A DNA stretch of 64,000 nucleotides, taken from NCBI GenBank assembly GCA_035582835.1, contig JAYKAV010003166.1, positions 82,880 to 146,879 on the forward strand. The letters are read 5' to 3'. The notes under the pieces were generated by a model. The model had not been told where the DNA came from. It was given only the letters and a program-made list of their open reading frames with translations, and did not search any database. The position numbers and the translations under genes are program-made. The stretch comes from Phoebastria nigripes (Eukaryota; Chordata; Aves; Procellariiformes; Diomedeidae). Shown here piece after piece: positions 11,938 through 24,131 of this stretch. Numbering within the stretch: the first letter of the stretch is position 1; every line of letters starts with the position of its first letter.

Positions 11938-13186
11938 AAAAGAAAAAAACCCCTCTTGGCAGCCTGATTTGTTTAGCATTGCTGGAGGTTCCTCTTTGCA
12001 GCAGGGAGAGTGGCCCAGCGTAACCCCGGCACAGACCCCCTGCCTGGCCACCTCCGGTAAGGCGGAGGAACGCGGCGGGAGGCCGGGGCGACCGGACCCT
12101 GCTGCCCGCTGGCCCCGCGGGCGCTGCTCCCCCGAGGGCCTGCCCAAACACTGCCTGCTGACTTCCAACCCCTGCCTGCAGCAGGGAGGGATTCGGGGAT
12201 GGGAGGATGGATGCTGGCTGGAGAAACCTGCCACCTCTTCGCAAGGCATTTGCAGCTAGCAAGACAACGCTATGTAGAGGAGGAAACGGAGATATTTTAC
12301 AGCTCAGCTTATAATGCTTATTAAAACTAGTGAAAATCAAGATAATGTTCTTTAAAGATTTTGTATGTTTAGTAATACGGTTGGCACAGGTATAGCTAGC
12401 TATAAGGTGCTGTAGTGGGATGGCAGACGTTACCCTGCATCACGTGCTCATGTTCCTTCATTGTTTCCTGATATAAAATAGATGGCAGACTGATAAAACT
12501 TCAGTAAACCTGAATGCCTTTAGTTAGCACTATTCAGACAATTGCATTTCATGAACATTTTATGGTAGATTTGAAGAGAACTCATTTACTCTGTGAGCAG
12601 GATCTCCCGTTGACATCATTGACTTTCCAAACTGGCCCGTTTGTCTCATAGCTCGAAACAAAGCATTTACCAGTTCAGATTCATCATTTTATTCTGGAAT
12701 ACCCGAGTGTTTTACTCTGCACTTGGAAGCACTGAATACAAGATCATATTGCTTAATAGCCAACATAACAGGCATTGCTGATCGTTAATGGATCGTGTTC
12801 TCCATGGCCTGGCTGCCATGAGGTGGAGCGGTGTCTGGAATGTGATGGATCTACCGACAAAGCAAAAAATCATTCTGAATCCTCTTTTGTTTCGCTGCCC
12901 TACCAAATTTCAGACAAAGAGCGTCCACACAAAGGATCTGCGAAAGAACCAAAATTCGCAAAAGCGAGTCTGATTTAGGAGGAGTCAGAATTAAAAATAA
13001 AGTGCTACATGTTGTGCTCACTCATGCACAAGCAGAGACTTATTCCAGAAACCAGAAGAGGATAGTTTCTCAGAATGAAGGGAGCCCACTGGACCTCCTG
13101 AACGCCTGGTGCCTTCTGTCCGGTGTGCTGCCCACGTACAGTGCTATGAAACAGCAAAGGCTCTGAGGTTTTGGCATTCTCCTTGA
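11938..13186. other. Non-coding sequence beginning with a CpG cluster
   Basis: The first 320 bases to the right of the gap are GC-rich and include the dense CpG cluster listed separately. From about 12,260 the sequence returns to AT-rich unique DNA. Two overlapping plus frames at 12,775-12,978 and a minus frame at 12,712-12,906 have no recognisable product. Confidence 0.6.
12010..12140. promoter_or_regulatory. Small dense CpG cluster beside the gap
   Basis: Fifteen CpG dinucleotides fall within about 115 bases (12,019-12,133), far above the local background, where CpG is rare. It resembles the edge of a CpG island. The rest of such an island could lie in the adjoining gap, because GC-rich sequence is often lost from draft avian assemblies. 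No transcription start signal or coding exon is visible. It may equally be a GC-rich patch of the kind scattered through the window. Confidence 0.3.
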
Positions 13187-14726
13187 TTTTTTAATTTTTT
13201 TTTTTGATGATAGAGTCTTCCAGTTTAGAATATTTTTCCTCTCCTATTAAATGTTATTCCATTAAATTGAGCACTTCTTTTTCCTATTAGATTATTCTGA
13301 ATATTTGACCTTTGGATAATCCTAAAATGCAACAACATTTCCCTGCAGTGTCAGTTTCACTGAGCATCTCAAAATGGAGGTAGTTCAAAATCAGTGTGAA
13401 GTTTGAGTTCTCATGATAATAAAGACTGATTTTTCTGAATGCTGTAAGTGATGAGGAGGAATAGGGGGCAACTCTAAATAGCCCTAATCCCGCTCTTAGT
13501 AATTTCAAATCTATTTGTCATCCAACTAAACAAGTAGTTTAAGACTATTCCTAGTCCACTCTTCTCAGTAGAATATCCAGTTTATCTTTCAATGTCTGAG
13601 AATACCCAGGGATACAACTAGATCTTTAATTGTTCCTTTTCCAAAGTGTAATCTATTCTTATCAACAGACCCAAAATCTGTCAGGTTAGGTAAAATGCCC
13701 AAAGCAAGGGTTTGATGATCCAAACAGTATTGTTTTTCTTTGACTCTCAACCTGTGTGAGTATAACGATACAAATATGTCTCCTAGCCTTTTTATTTTCC
13801 CCAATCTCTTTTTCTAATCCTTTCCTTCAGATCTTCCATAATTATTACCAAATTAAGTAAACTTTTCAAACTCATTCCAATGCCAGTTTACAACTCAGTT
13901 TTCTGTTACAGACATACACAGTAATGATATGATCTCTGCCTCACTTCTTTCTCAAAGCTTAATCCCAACTTTAATATTAGACTCAATCTGAGACAAATCA
14001 AGTCTTATCTCCCACAAATAATGAGGCAACTTCAGCTGATTCTCATGGCACTTCAGCTCTCTAGGTCCAAGAAGATAAATTATTAAATTCCCCTTTTTGT
14101 TCTAGACCCTACCCATAATTTTCATCTTAGCTTTGGTCATTTCAAACACATCTACTTCAAAAGTAAATATTTTCACATCAACAAAATGTAAATACACATC
14201 TTGCCATTGCAAGGGTAAAGAAGATGTAGCAATAAGGTCAACTAAATGTCCCTAAGTCCAGCAACAAACCAAGTCAGTCAACTTCCTAGCCTTTTGAACC
14301 CTGACCCCAGCCTTATCTGAAGATTAGACACTGAATTTTCTCTCAAAAGTAAGCATAAGACATTCACATGTGCTGCTGCTGGTCCTTAGCCAACTTCTGT
14401 ACATTTACAAGATTCAACAAGAAAATGGGGTGTTCAACCTGTGGCCATCCCAAATCCTCACCATTCTTTATCCTGGCTCTTCTGGCCCCACCTTCACCTT
14501 CTGCAGACAGAAGCCTGAGCTCTGCTGNCCCCTCAGCCACTCTTTACTCTTGCCGTTGCATTCGCCTGTGTTACTTTCTCAGAAGACACTGGAAAAGAGG
14601 ACGGGTTTTTGAGAGGGAGATATTTTTGGCTTTGCAAAGCACACTTCTCTAATGATTTTCTGAAGTGCCAAATGGCTTAGGGATTGAGAAAGAATTCATT
14701 TTTTCTGAATACTTTTTTTTTTTTTT
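13187..14726 (-). other. CpG-poor, pyrimidine-rich segment bounded by T runs, possible old insertion
   Basis: From about 13,320 to 14,400 I count only two CpG dinucleotides, and the plus strand is visibly C/T-rich (purine-rich on the minus strand), unlike its neighbours. The left edge has T runs (13,187-13,192 and 13,195-13,205) and the right edge another (14,713-14,726). On the minus strand these would be A runs at the 3' ends of two successive pieces. Minus frames at 13,287-13,508 and 13,589-13,804 (73 and 71 codons) show no family I recognise. This fits an old, methylation-decayed retro-inserted sequence, but no polyadenylation signal or target-site duplication was found and the source is unknown. 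Confidence 0.25.
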
Positions 14727-17700
14727 AATAGAAAGCAGGCTTTGTATGGTACTTGTAATTGAATTGGAGAAATCTGAGATTNCTGCAGCCATTTAAGGAC
14801 ATATGTATAGGATTTAGGTGAGTATAGATTCAAGTGCATAAATGATAAATGAAATACCAGCCACAGAATATTATTTATTTCTGTCCATAGAGGAATAACC
14901 ATATTTTGTTCTACTCTGATTCTTGTCTGAGACCCTGATCCTGTAGCTACACCTGTGTCAGGTCTTAGAGAGATATGAATTTGCAGTGATGTGGCCNGTG
15001 GAGGAAAAGTCTCCTCTTGCAGCTCCGGTCCTAGATTGGGCATGCTCCAGCAAATCCCGCTCTGGAGTAGGAGCCCTCTCAATTTCAGGCAGATAGTACA
15101 TTCATAGCAGTTCATTGGGACTCATCGTCTGTAACACGAGAAGCTAAATTCTTGCTGAAAACACTGAATTTAATAATGGCATACAGAATTTCAGAACAAC
15201 CCATGTGTTTTTAGAAATTCATGTATAACGAGTAACATGCATAATACAAGCTCAAATCATGAATGCTTCTGAGGAAATTCGTCAGCCACTGGCTACACAG
15301 TTGCCTCCCAGCACGCTGGGAAGAAATGCTCATGCAAGCCAGTTGGACACGGCAGACACCAACTACCTGCCCATGCTTCGTGCAGTTTTTGTCCGGTCTG
15401 TTTGACAACGATGACAGAAAAGACTACTTTCATCATCAACCAAGATCTCAGGCTTCTGAGTACCTATCTCAGCTGGCCTTGCTCAGCCCTCAAAGTCCTC
15501 CTAAGCTGCTCATTGAAAAAGTGGAGTTGCCGCAGCAGCCTGTGTGCACATTTGACTTGTGATACAGATTAAAAAATAAATCCCAAGCCTTGATCAAAAC
15601 TGCAGCATAAAATACTCTCCATTAATCCCCCTTGCACAGCAAAAATGTTTGTTGGAAAAATATGCAGAAGACCGCACCGTTCCTAACCTGCTCGAATTTT
15701 TGCCCCAGGGACCGCCAGCCAGGATGGGTGCCTCCAGACCTGTTTCTCCATGAGATGGGTGTCTCGTCCAGCCAAGGCCCCGAGGACACGATTATGGTGC
15801 AGTTTCAGTTAAATAAAATTGATAAATTCTCTTGTCCACATAAAAGAAGTCCATACCCCATTTAGCAGTGCAATTTGCCTACCTACCGTCACTAACATAA
15901 ATCTCCTTTATTAACTGACTAATCTTCCTTCCTTCCCTCTTTTTCCTTCAGTCATACTTTCTTTAACTCTCCTTATATTAAGCATAAAGTACAAACCACA
16001 AAACCCCACTTCATTCTTTCTCCTCTCCCTAACTGTAAAAACAATGGTCTTTCATGAGAGCCAGGGCATTTTTCAAAGAGGTTTTTTTTCCTTACTCAAC
16101 CATCCACTGGACGTTTCTGCTGCCAGGTGTGGGGCTGGTCCTCCATACCATGAGAAAGCTTTGCTCTTGCGATATTTCCTATCCCATTAGAAGCAGGAAA
16201 TACTGGAAATCTCACAAAAAAAAAGTTGTTCCTCAAAGACTTTCCGTTCCAGCTTTCCAGACCCAAGGGACTCTGGGGGCTGAGGCTGGATAACCATCTG
16301 AACCGCTGGGCTCTCGCTCAAGCTGCAGCCACCTCTGCGCCCATCGTGGCTTGGCCACCTCTGTCCCAGCTGCCTGCACCGTTGCCACCTGCCTTCCACT
16401 GCCTCCGCGGGTGCAAATTAGACTTCCTGCACGGCTGTGTAAAGAGAAGTAAAGGGTTAAAAGAAACCTTATAAGCCTGCCTGGAAGAAGTACAAGGCAT
16501 ACAAGTCTTATGTAAATGTGCAATAAAAATGAGGAAAGGAAAAAAAAAATAATAACTTGAAGATGAGGGTGCTGTTTTTATTCCCAGTGTGGGCTAATAA
16601 TTAGGGTGAGAATGTCATGCAATGAATTTAAAGCATCTCGTATTTGCTGTAGCCTTTGTTACTGTTTTTACCTCCTATTGGATTAACTTCCCTTCTAACC
16701 AATACAATATTTTTCAGCAATAAAGCATTCACTCAATATTCCTTTTCATAAAACCCTCCATGGCTGTAAGAAAACATAATTGGATGTGCACTATACAGCT
16801 TGAGCTTCATAAACATTAAGTCCAACAACATGTTATAAATAATAGTGATACAGAAGATTAGCTCTATTAACCTCCTAACTGAGCTGGAAGCATTAGCCTC
16901 TTCCAGAAGAACTAACGCTCTGCAATGCTATGTGCAAAACTCTTAGTGTCTGCCTTTAATTTCCACCATCNCTGCCATTCCCACATCTGCCTTACAGACC
17001 TTCCATGCTTCTGGTCCCTGCTAGGTCAAAATGCACAGTGGCAGATTGGCATATTGAGCTATTAATACGTTGCTATATGTGTTACAGATGTTGCATAAAT
17101 GAACGGCGCTCTATCACTGTTCCTTGACATGGGGGCCCCGGGGGTGGGAGGCTGAGACCCAGATCTGTCTACAACCTGCCTACTCTGGCAAAAAAAAAGA
17201 GGGGGAAAAAAAAAAGAGAGAGTTGCCCCTTATTGCAGAATCACATTCCAGCTTGCAGAGTCAATTTTTCAGATGTTCTTGCTTTCCTGTTCCTTGTTCC
17301 TTCACTCAGACCTCATCTGGCCGCGGTGAAAAATGATGTGACGCAGTTTTTTATTCTGCACTTGACACCCTTATGGAAGGCAACGTGGCTCATTGATTCC
17401 AAACTCCTCAAAGGTCAAGGCACTAGGAACAAAGATTTTTTGGAAGCAGCCCAGGAAAAACTTTAAACTTGGACCCTGTATACCCAGAAAAACAGAACTG
17501 TTAATTGTTACCCCTTCTGTCGCTATTAAGCTTCGTATGAACACTGAACATATGTTCCGTGATCATGTACTTTTATATTAAAATGTTATTGAGTCACCAG
17601 GTGAAACGTGTATTAAGTGCACAGCTGAAAATAGACAGTAGGTTTAAATTTTGACAGCAAACAGCTGTAGGATTTCTAAAACTTAATTCAAATAATGTAA

Positions 17701-17890
17701 TCAATAGGTTATGCTACAGTTTCAAGTTTCCCCAAACAAATTTATATGAAAAAGGATATTAATTTATTTGAGATTAGTTCAGCTAAAAGATAGATTTTTC
17801 TCTGTCACCTCTAAAACACAGATAAAAAGAGAATTTGAGATGTTTTAAGACGTGCAAAACATATTTTTTTGGTTTAGCACACCACAAAAT
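14727..17890. other. Non-coding sequence with one GC-rich patch
   Basis: A 139-codon minus frame (14,696-15,115) contains two N bases, runs through the T run at 14,713 and yields a poly-Lys end. I do not accept it as a gene. A 99-codon plus frame (15,263-15,562) is followed by an AATAAA word near 15,576 but has no recognisable domain. A GC-rich patch lies at about 16,255-16,430. The A/G-rich tract at 17,189-17,222 is a simple repeat. Confidence 0.55.
16590..16870. promoter_or_regulatory. Enhancer-like AT-rich block with CCAAT words (inferred)
   Basis: Unique AT-rich sequence with a CCTTTGTTAC SOX/TCF-like word, an ATTGG word and an ACCAAT word in opposite orientations within about 30 bases, and a TAATTAG homeodomain core near 16,600. 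Conservation was not tested. Confidence 0.2.
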
Positions 17891-17898
17891 TATGTGCT

Positions 17899-17930
17899 CT
17901 TTTTTTTCTTTCTCTCTCTCTCTTTCTCCA
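17899..17930. repeat. Pyrimidine tract with (TC)n core
   Basis: A run of C and T with a (TC)n centre ends in CCAG. It therefore resembles a splice acceptor, but no open exon with a donor follows, so I treat it as simple sequence. Confidence 0.7.
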
Positions 17931-20900
17931 GTGCAGATTAGTAATGATTACTCATTCCACTGTTTACTCATTCTGCAGCTGTACAGGTTTTGAAATGCTA
18001 ATATGTGAATTATGTTCTCATTTTATCATAAAATTGGAGAATGGGTCACATCCAAACAAAATACTGTGTAAGCAGAGAACCTGATTTTTTTCAGATAAAT
18101 TTTTTTCATGTAAAACATGCCACATAGCAATGTAACCTACCGTGGAATAAAGCCACGAAAAGTAAACATGGATGTTTGCATTCGAGCCATCGGCTCGGTC
18201 CTTCCAGTTGAAGCTTCACGGGAGGCTGGGTTCAGCTGCGCCCGCTTCTCGCTGCCGTCGAAGCCATCGTCCACCCACGGTTATTTAGAGTCACTCTTAG
18301 GGGAAGTACTCACCTCTTTGTGGCCACCAGGCTGCAGATGCCATCCCAGCCCTCGCGCAGGGGAGCAGGTCTTACGGGCCTTTCCGTGGTCAGGAAACTC
18401 TGCAGGGGAAGGGGGTCCTCCCAGTCACAGNGAATTAATTAATGGTTAATGCATATCTGCCATATTGATTTTGTGACATGGGAAACACCAGTTATTAGAA
18501 GCTGCCTACATGTATTTATTATGAATTNATCACTAAATTTATTATATGCTATAGGGGTGCGTGTTAAAAGTACACACTGCTATGGTCCAGCAACGTTTTC
18601 TGAACGCAGGAGCTCCCAGCCCCTCAGGCAGCAGACACTCTTGAAAAGTACCAGTTCTCGTAAAAAAACAGTGGTGCGAAAGGACACTCTCACCTCTCCA
18701 TGTATGGCAGTGACTCCTTTATTTTTCTTTTCCTCTTTTTTACCTGGGTAATCTGTTTGGCTACACAGCTAGTGGCATTATGTAGATGGACACATCATTT
18801 TGTGTCTCCTTAATTAAGCGAATTTTCCAGGGCAACCATGCTTGTTCCCCTTCTCTCCTCAACTTCTCATTATTTCGTAGCGAGGTCTTTAATGGTGCAG
18901 ACCCGTGCCATAAGGAAAAACAGTCTCCCTAAAGAGACGGGAATCTGGAATCCTGAGGTCATACTGAAACATGTTTATATTCATTCTTTCCCTTTATTAT
19001 ACAGAATTGCTCTAGATTTAACTGAACCAAACCAAAAGATTGTACTGACATTTTAAAAGGAAAATTATGAAAATCTCCAGGAGTTTGTTTTAAGAAAGGG
19101 TCTTTTATATGGTTTGGTTTTGACCCAGTCTCCAGCAGGTCTTCTGTTTGATTGCATAGGTTATATTAACATTTTAATGATTTTATTTCTATGTATTTAT
19201 AGAAAGCTTTTTCATAGGGAACTCGGGAAACGGTCTCACAAGATTTAGAATTTAAATTCAGTGTGTTTAGTTGCTAAAAAGAGAGTCTTCCCAAATGATC
19301 TTCAATTTGTGTGCATCCTGTTGAATACATACAGAAAAATACATATTTTTGTGTGCAAAATGAATAACACCGACTGTTAAACCAAAGGGTTTTCTTCATA
19401 TACAGAAGTGTATTACTCTGAGTTGTTTCCTGTTCTTGGGGAAGGGGCAAATTTGTCCTTTTTTTGTTCTTTTTTTGTTTATGATCAGAGTTAGGAATTG
19501 TCTTTAGCTAAACGAAGAGTTAAACTTATGGTCAACATAATTGTAAAAACAAATAAACCTGTTGATATTTTCAGCTGCCCTTTGGCTTTTTTCAGGCATG
19601 AAATAAATCCCTACAACATCTATAAATCTGCATAAATTCCCTGTTCTTATTTATCTATTTATTTATTTATTTATTGTGTCCTAGCACTGCTGTTGCCCTG
19701 TCAGTGTTCACACGCAGGAGGGTGGCTGGAGAAGTCTTTGAAGAACCCGACCTGATGCTCGCCGAGGAAATCTGCTGGCTGGTGTGGAGAGGGGCTCAGG
19801 CCAGGGGGACCTGTCCCCCAGCCTGGGGCTTTCCCTGCTTCCTCAAGAGACTGCCTGACATTACCGTCATTTAACTGTCATTTAAGAAGTTTTAATTTCT
19901 TCAGTTCTGTTGTTCCTTCAAGATGTGACTTCCTCTTCTTTTTTTCCTTAAAAAAAATAAAAATCTATTACTGAATTGTAGAGAACACAGATTTTCCATG
20001 TTCTTTGTGGTCTAGCTCCACCTGTTTCCTTGGTGTGATGTTAGCAGGGGGTTAAGCACCTTGGCTTGGTTTTCTCAGGATAATTGTAAAGCTCCTGTGG
20101 AGAAGAAGAGGTGAAAACCCATCCTTCATATCTGCACTGCTCACACAAAAGACTTCAGATTCCATCAAGTTGAACTGATTACTCTTAAAAAGGGCAACAC
20201 TTAAACTCATGTAGAACAGACCTTCCTGCCCTGGGAAATTTTTTCTTACGTGACAGGTATATCAGATATAGAAAACTACGCTTATTAATTATCATCTGGT
20301 AGGTCCTCATTACCAGATTACCTTTAATCTGCAAGCCAGACCAGCACAGGGAACGTACTTTTTTTTTCCCTCTCTGTGCTTTGAGTGATGATTTGTTGAC
20401 TTTCTTTGATATCTGCAGTCATGTAGAAGGTGGCTGCGGGAGGCAGAAAGGCAGTGTTACCACGGGGCTTTTTGCTCACAAGCAGGAATACATGGTAGTT
20501 GTTAGGCCAAAATTGTCTGCACTCCTAAAAGGAAAACGTATTAAAGAGAATTGCAGCCCTTGCCTATTGCCAGTGCTGTACTGCATGGAGAAAGAACTCC
20601 ATCAATACAAATCCCAGAAAGACAGATCCCTGCCAAATAGCATTTGGAGATGCTGTGGGGCTTGGGAATTGGCCCCTCATTAGAGATGCTGAGATTTCTC
20701 TCTGTAGAAGGGCAGTCTTCCAGCCTATGGAAATTAATGGGAGATGAACATGTATATGCAGGTAGAATTCACCAAAAATACTACTGGGTAGGCAAATCCA
20801 GCAAACTGCACCGAAAGTTGTTCTCAGTACTCCAAAGACTTCTTGCTCAGTGCCAAATAGTTGCAGTTTGAACATCTCTTATGTTATTAGTACCACACTA

Positions 20901-20966
20901 TATTAACTGATAAGTCAAATACAGTATAGAAGATATACTGCTCAATAGTATCCACTGATTATTTTT
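17931..20966. other. AT-rich non-coding sequence with small GC-rich patches
   Basis: GC-rich patches lie at about 18,180-18,430 and 19,690-19,860, each giving short open frames with no known product. Single N bases occur at 18,431 and 18,528. The rest is AT-rich unique sequence with nothing I can name. Confidence 0.6.
19647..19675. repeat. (TTTA)n microsatellite
   Basis: Several tandem TTTA units with one TTTATC variant form a short tetranucleotide repeat. Confidence 0.85.
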
Positions 20967-20984
20967 TTATATATATATATATAC
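20967..20984. repeat. (TA)n microsatellite
   Basis: A short run of alternating T and A with no interruption. It has no visible function. Confidence 0.8.
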
Positions 20985-23900
20985 ACGCAAAGATAACTAA
21001 ACTGGATTAGTTGAGCAATTTTTATAACGGTATTTAGTTGATGTTTCAAAACAAAAGTAACAGGTGTCTCTGAGTTACAATTGCTAAAACTTTATAACAA
21101 CTAAAAATTAACATTCTAGAAAGCACAGACAGAAATAAAATATGAGAACTTTAATGTCAGAGTCTGTTTGGTTTTGTTTTGTTTTTTTTTTTCCTTAAAA
21201 AAGGAAAGGGATTAGTAAGGGTATGCTTACCCTACTGGGAGTCCATGGAATATAGGTTCCCATTTCCAGAATGGATAGTCCTGAAAGGCAGCAGGAACTG
21301 AGAGCAGTTTGGGAGCATCAATTCAGAGGTACCGTAGAGCAGACAGTTTTTAACGTTGAAATAACTTACAAATAGTTACCTGGAAACCAGCAGTATAAAA
21401 CCAGCTAACCAANAGGTATATGAGAATGCTGTGCTACCTGGGGCAAAATTGTGTTGCAAAGGGGCAAAATCTGATTTACAGCAAGGGAAAAAAACCCTCA
21501 TGAAATATGAAGCTACTCAATGAAGGGCATGATCCTGAATTTGGATGTTTTATCCATAAAGAAACCCAACTGCGGAAAAGTTTATACGAGAAAGAGCTTC
21601 AGACAACATCACCTGACTCAAACCAAAAACACTGGTCTGGAAAGAAGCAATACTGACTACAGCTTTTCTCTTCAACGTGCAGTAGTGGCTCTGAACAACA
21701 TCTGAACTGTCTTGATGAGAATTTGGATTCCTCACGCAGGTTTGTGTATCAGGGTTAGCTACCTAGAACTCCATTTACAACTTAAAATGGAGAGATTGAT
21801 TTTCTGATGAAGTCCGCAGGGACATTTCTCAACCAAGTTAAATGAAAAGGAAATAAATTTGGAGAAAATGAATTTGAGAAGGAGTTGTCTGCCTTTTTTT
21901 TACAATTTGTTTTATAATTTTCTTTGTCTTCTGTGGTCTTTCTGCAAACAACCGTCCAGCCCTGTGCCGAACGGTTCTGAGCTGTCTCCCACAGCTGGGT
22001 GCTGGCTCGCGTGGGGCACTGCCAGACGCGCAGGGCAGCTGCACCGGTGGAGATGAGATGTACCTGCAGGTTGCAAGCACCTCACCCCTCTTCTCTCATT
22101 GCTATGGTATTGGAAGTGTCTACGGATGAACCCCCTTCTTCGCAGCTCCCATAACAGCAACCATTGGCTGGGCGAGGAGATTAAAGCAGGAGAAAAAAAG
22201 GAATAAAAACAGCAGACCTGGGAATATATTCCATTAAGCATTCTATTGTACTTGCCCCAAAATGATATTCTTGGGAATTTACTCAACATTTTATTACTTG
22301 CTGTATTTAAAAATATATACTTCATCCAACTCTTCTTTACACAGTGGTGCTGCTAAACATTTAGCATATTTTATGTGTTCAAATAAACTAGAGAGTATGG
22401 CTTGCAATGCTAAAGAAAAGGTAGCAATTTACTGGCAGAACTAGATTTCACACTTGTAGTCTTTACACAGAGCCTGACATTGTTCAGTTTACTAATTGTA
22501 AACCTAATAACTTTTCCAAAGAGCACAGAAGTCTTATTTCACATCTGNGCTAAGACTTAAACCAAGATGTAATATCACAAGTGGCCGTAAGCAGCGAGAG
22601 TTCAGGGTCTGAAGGCATGACTAAATCTAAGAATTTCCAGTATCTNAACAAAAATGGTTAAAAAGCATGTAACTACCCATAGTTCAGGCCAGTGCTGGTG
22701 AGCGGAGAGGGAGAGGGGTAAGGACGTTGACAGCCTGTGACTCCAGGAGCTGCTTCAGACTCCAGCTCTAGCATATACAGCCTCTAAGCAACAGTTTTCA
22801 TGGGACCTTCCCTCCTCCAATAGAAAATTTGAGGTTAGAAAGGTGTCGTCTCCATTTTCTCTTAAAAATTGCTGTCGATGAGTGCGTATTTCAAAATGTT
22901 CTCTAAAAAATCGGGGAAAGGACACCTTCTGCCTCCTGTGGTCATTTGCCTGGGTACAGGCTTAGCTGAGCGCACTTTCAAATGGGCTTATCAGACACTC
23001 CATGGTTTTGCCAGAAACATGATAAAATGCTGCCTTTTTTGGGGCTTGCAATGATGTTTGCTCTGCCTATGCCTGGGAAAGAGGGACCCTGCGGTCACCC
23101 CTGAAAGCCAGGCCTGGGCGTCACACCAGGCACGCTCACATCTTCTGCAGACACAGCCCACAACCCAAGTCGTCTGAGCCAAGCCAAAATAGTTAAACTT
23201 GTCGCCATCTCAGAATTAGAAAAGTGAATTTAATCTTGGGCTGTCAGCTCAAATTTTCCCCACAGTTTTATGGAACAGCCTTATTTTCCCATAGGAAAAA
23301 AACTATGGGCTTCTAGCAAACCTTGGTAAGGAGTTATTTTGTTTGCTTTTGCAAGACTATCAACAAACCAAACTATGTAGGCTTGTCTTTAATCGTGCAA
23401 CTTTTCCTATCACGCATTTTCCAGCTCCAGAGAAGCAAGGCCACCTAATGTGAAATATGAGGGTTTGCAGGCTTTGTCCTTTGGATGCCGTTGAGCTCTC
23501 CATAGATGTTTTAAGCTAACCATTTCTAACTGTGAGTGTTGCTGTAAATTGGCATCAGACCTATGGAAAACCCCCAGACATGAAGGAAACTTTCCATTGA
23601 CTTCACTTGGTGTTGTCTTCACACCAACGACAGGACGGTTTATCAATGCAAAGGGACAAGAGAGAGCAAGAGGAAAAATCCTCCGGTTGTCCTTCATCAC
23701 ACAGCTCATCCTAGAGCTGGGACTGTGGTTAAACACAGAACAACCAAACAACTGCTAAAGGCTGAGAAAACAAAGCCGTAAACCACACGCGTGACTTTTT
23801 CCCTTCTTGTATAGATTGGTTGAATGCAAGGATTGCTCTGGCCACATGGTTGGGTTTTAAAGCAAAAGGAGCTGACAGTGTGCTGAGGCATGGTAGGAAG

Positions 23901-24027
23901 AGAGCTTGTACCAGCACCAAAAAGCGCAGCAAAGACTTCTCTGTGCACGTCAGGCTGCTTGCAAAGCAAGACCATTGCCGATACTGCGTTAAACAAGAGT
24001 GACTGTACAGCAGAGGATGTGACGGCT
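20985..24027. other. Non-coding sequence with a GC-rich patch
   Basis: Unique sequence with a GC-rich patch at about 21,950-22,080. A possible degenerate copy of the palindromic repeat lies at about 23,541-23,615, with TGTAAATTGGCAT and CCATTGACTTCA words. A 137-codon minus frame (21,912-22,325) and a 113-codon minus frame (23,410-23,751) have no recognisable domains. Single N bases are at 21,413, 22,548 and 22,646. Confidence 0.55.
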
Positions 24028-24131
24028 GATCATAGAATCACAGAATGGTTTGGGTTGGAAGGGACCTTTAAAAGTCATCTAGTCCAACCCTCCTGCAATG
24101 AGCAGGGACATCTTCAACTAGATCAGGTTGA
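24028..24131 (-). mobile_element. CR1 LINE 3' end, minus orientation
   Basis: The stretch starts with ATCATAGAATCACAGAATGG and continues with GGTTTGGGTTGGAAGGGACC, TCATCTAGTCCAACCC and GCAGGGACATCTTCAACTAG. This is the reverse complement of the CR1 3' untranslated tail, whose sense strand ends in ATTCTATG units. Only about 100 bases remain. The element is cut off at about 24,131 towards its 5' side, as is usual for CR1. It keeps no coding sequence and cannot move by itself. It is the best evidence that the window is avian. Confidence 0.93.

Noticed and set aside
11215..12340. 344- and 368-codon minus frames
   Set aside because: They exist only because the 540 N bases and the T run translate as unknown and Lys residues.
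14696..15115. 139-codon minus-strand frame
   Set aside because: It runs through a T run into poly-Lys and crosses two N bases. No recognisable motif.
15263..15562. 99-codon plus frame followed by AATAAA
   Set aside because: AATAAA words are common in AT-rich DNA, and the product matches nothing I know.
17899..17940. Splice acceptor at the end of a (TC)n tract
   Set aside because: No open exon with a donor follows. The tract is better explained as a microsatellite.
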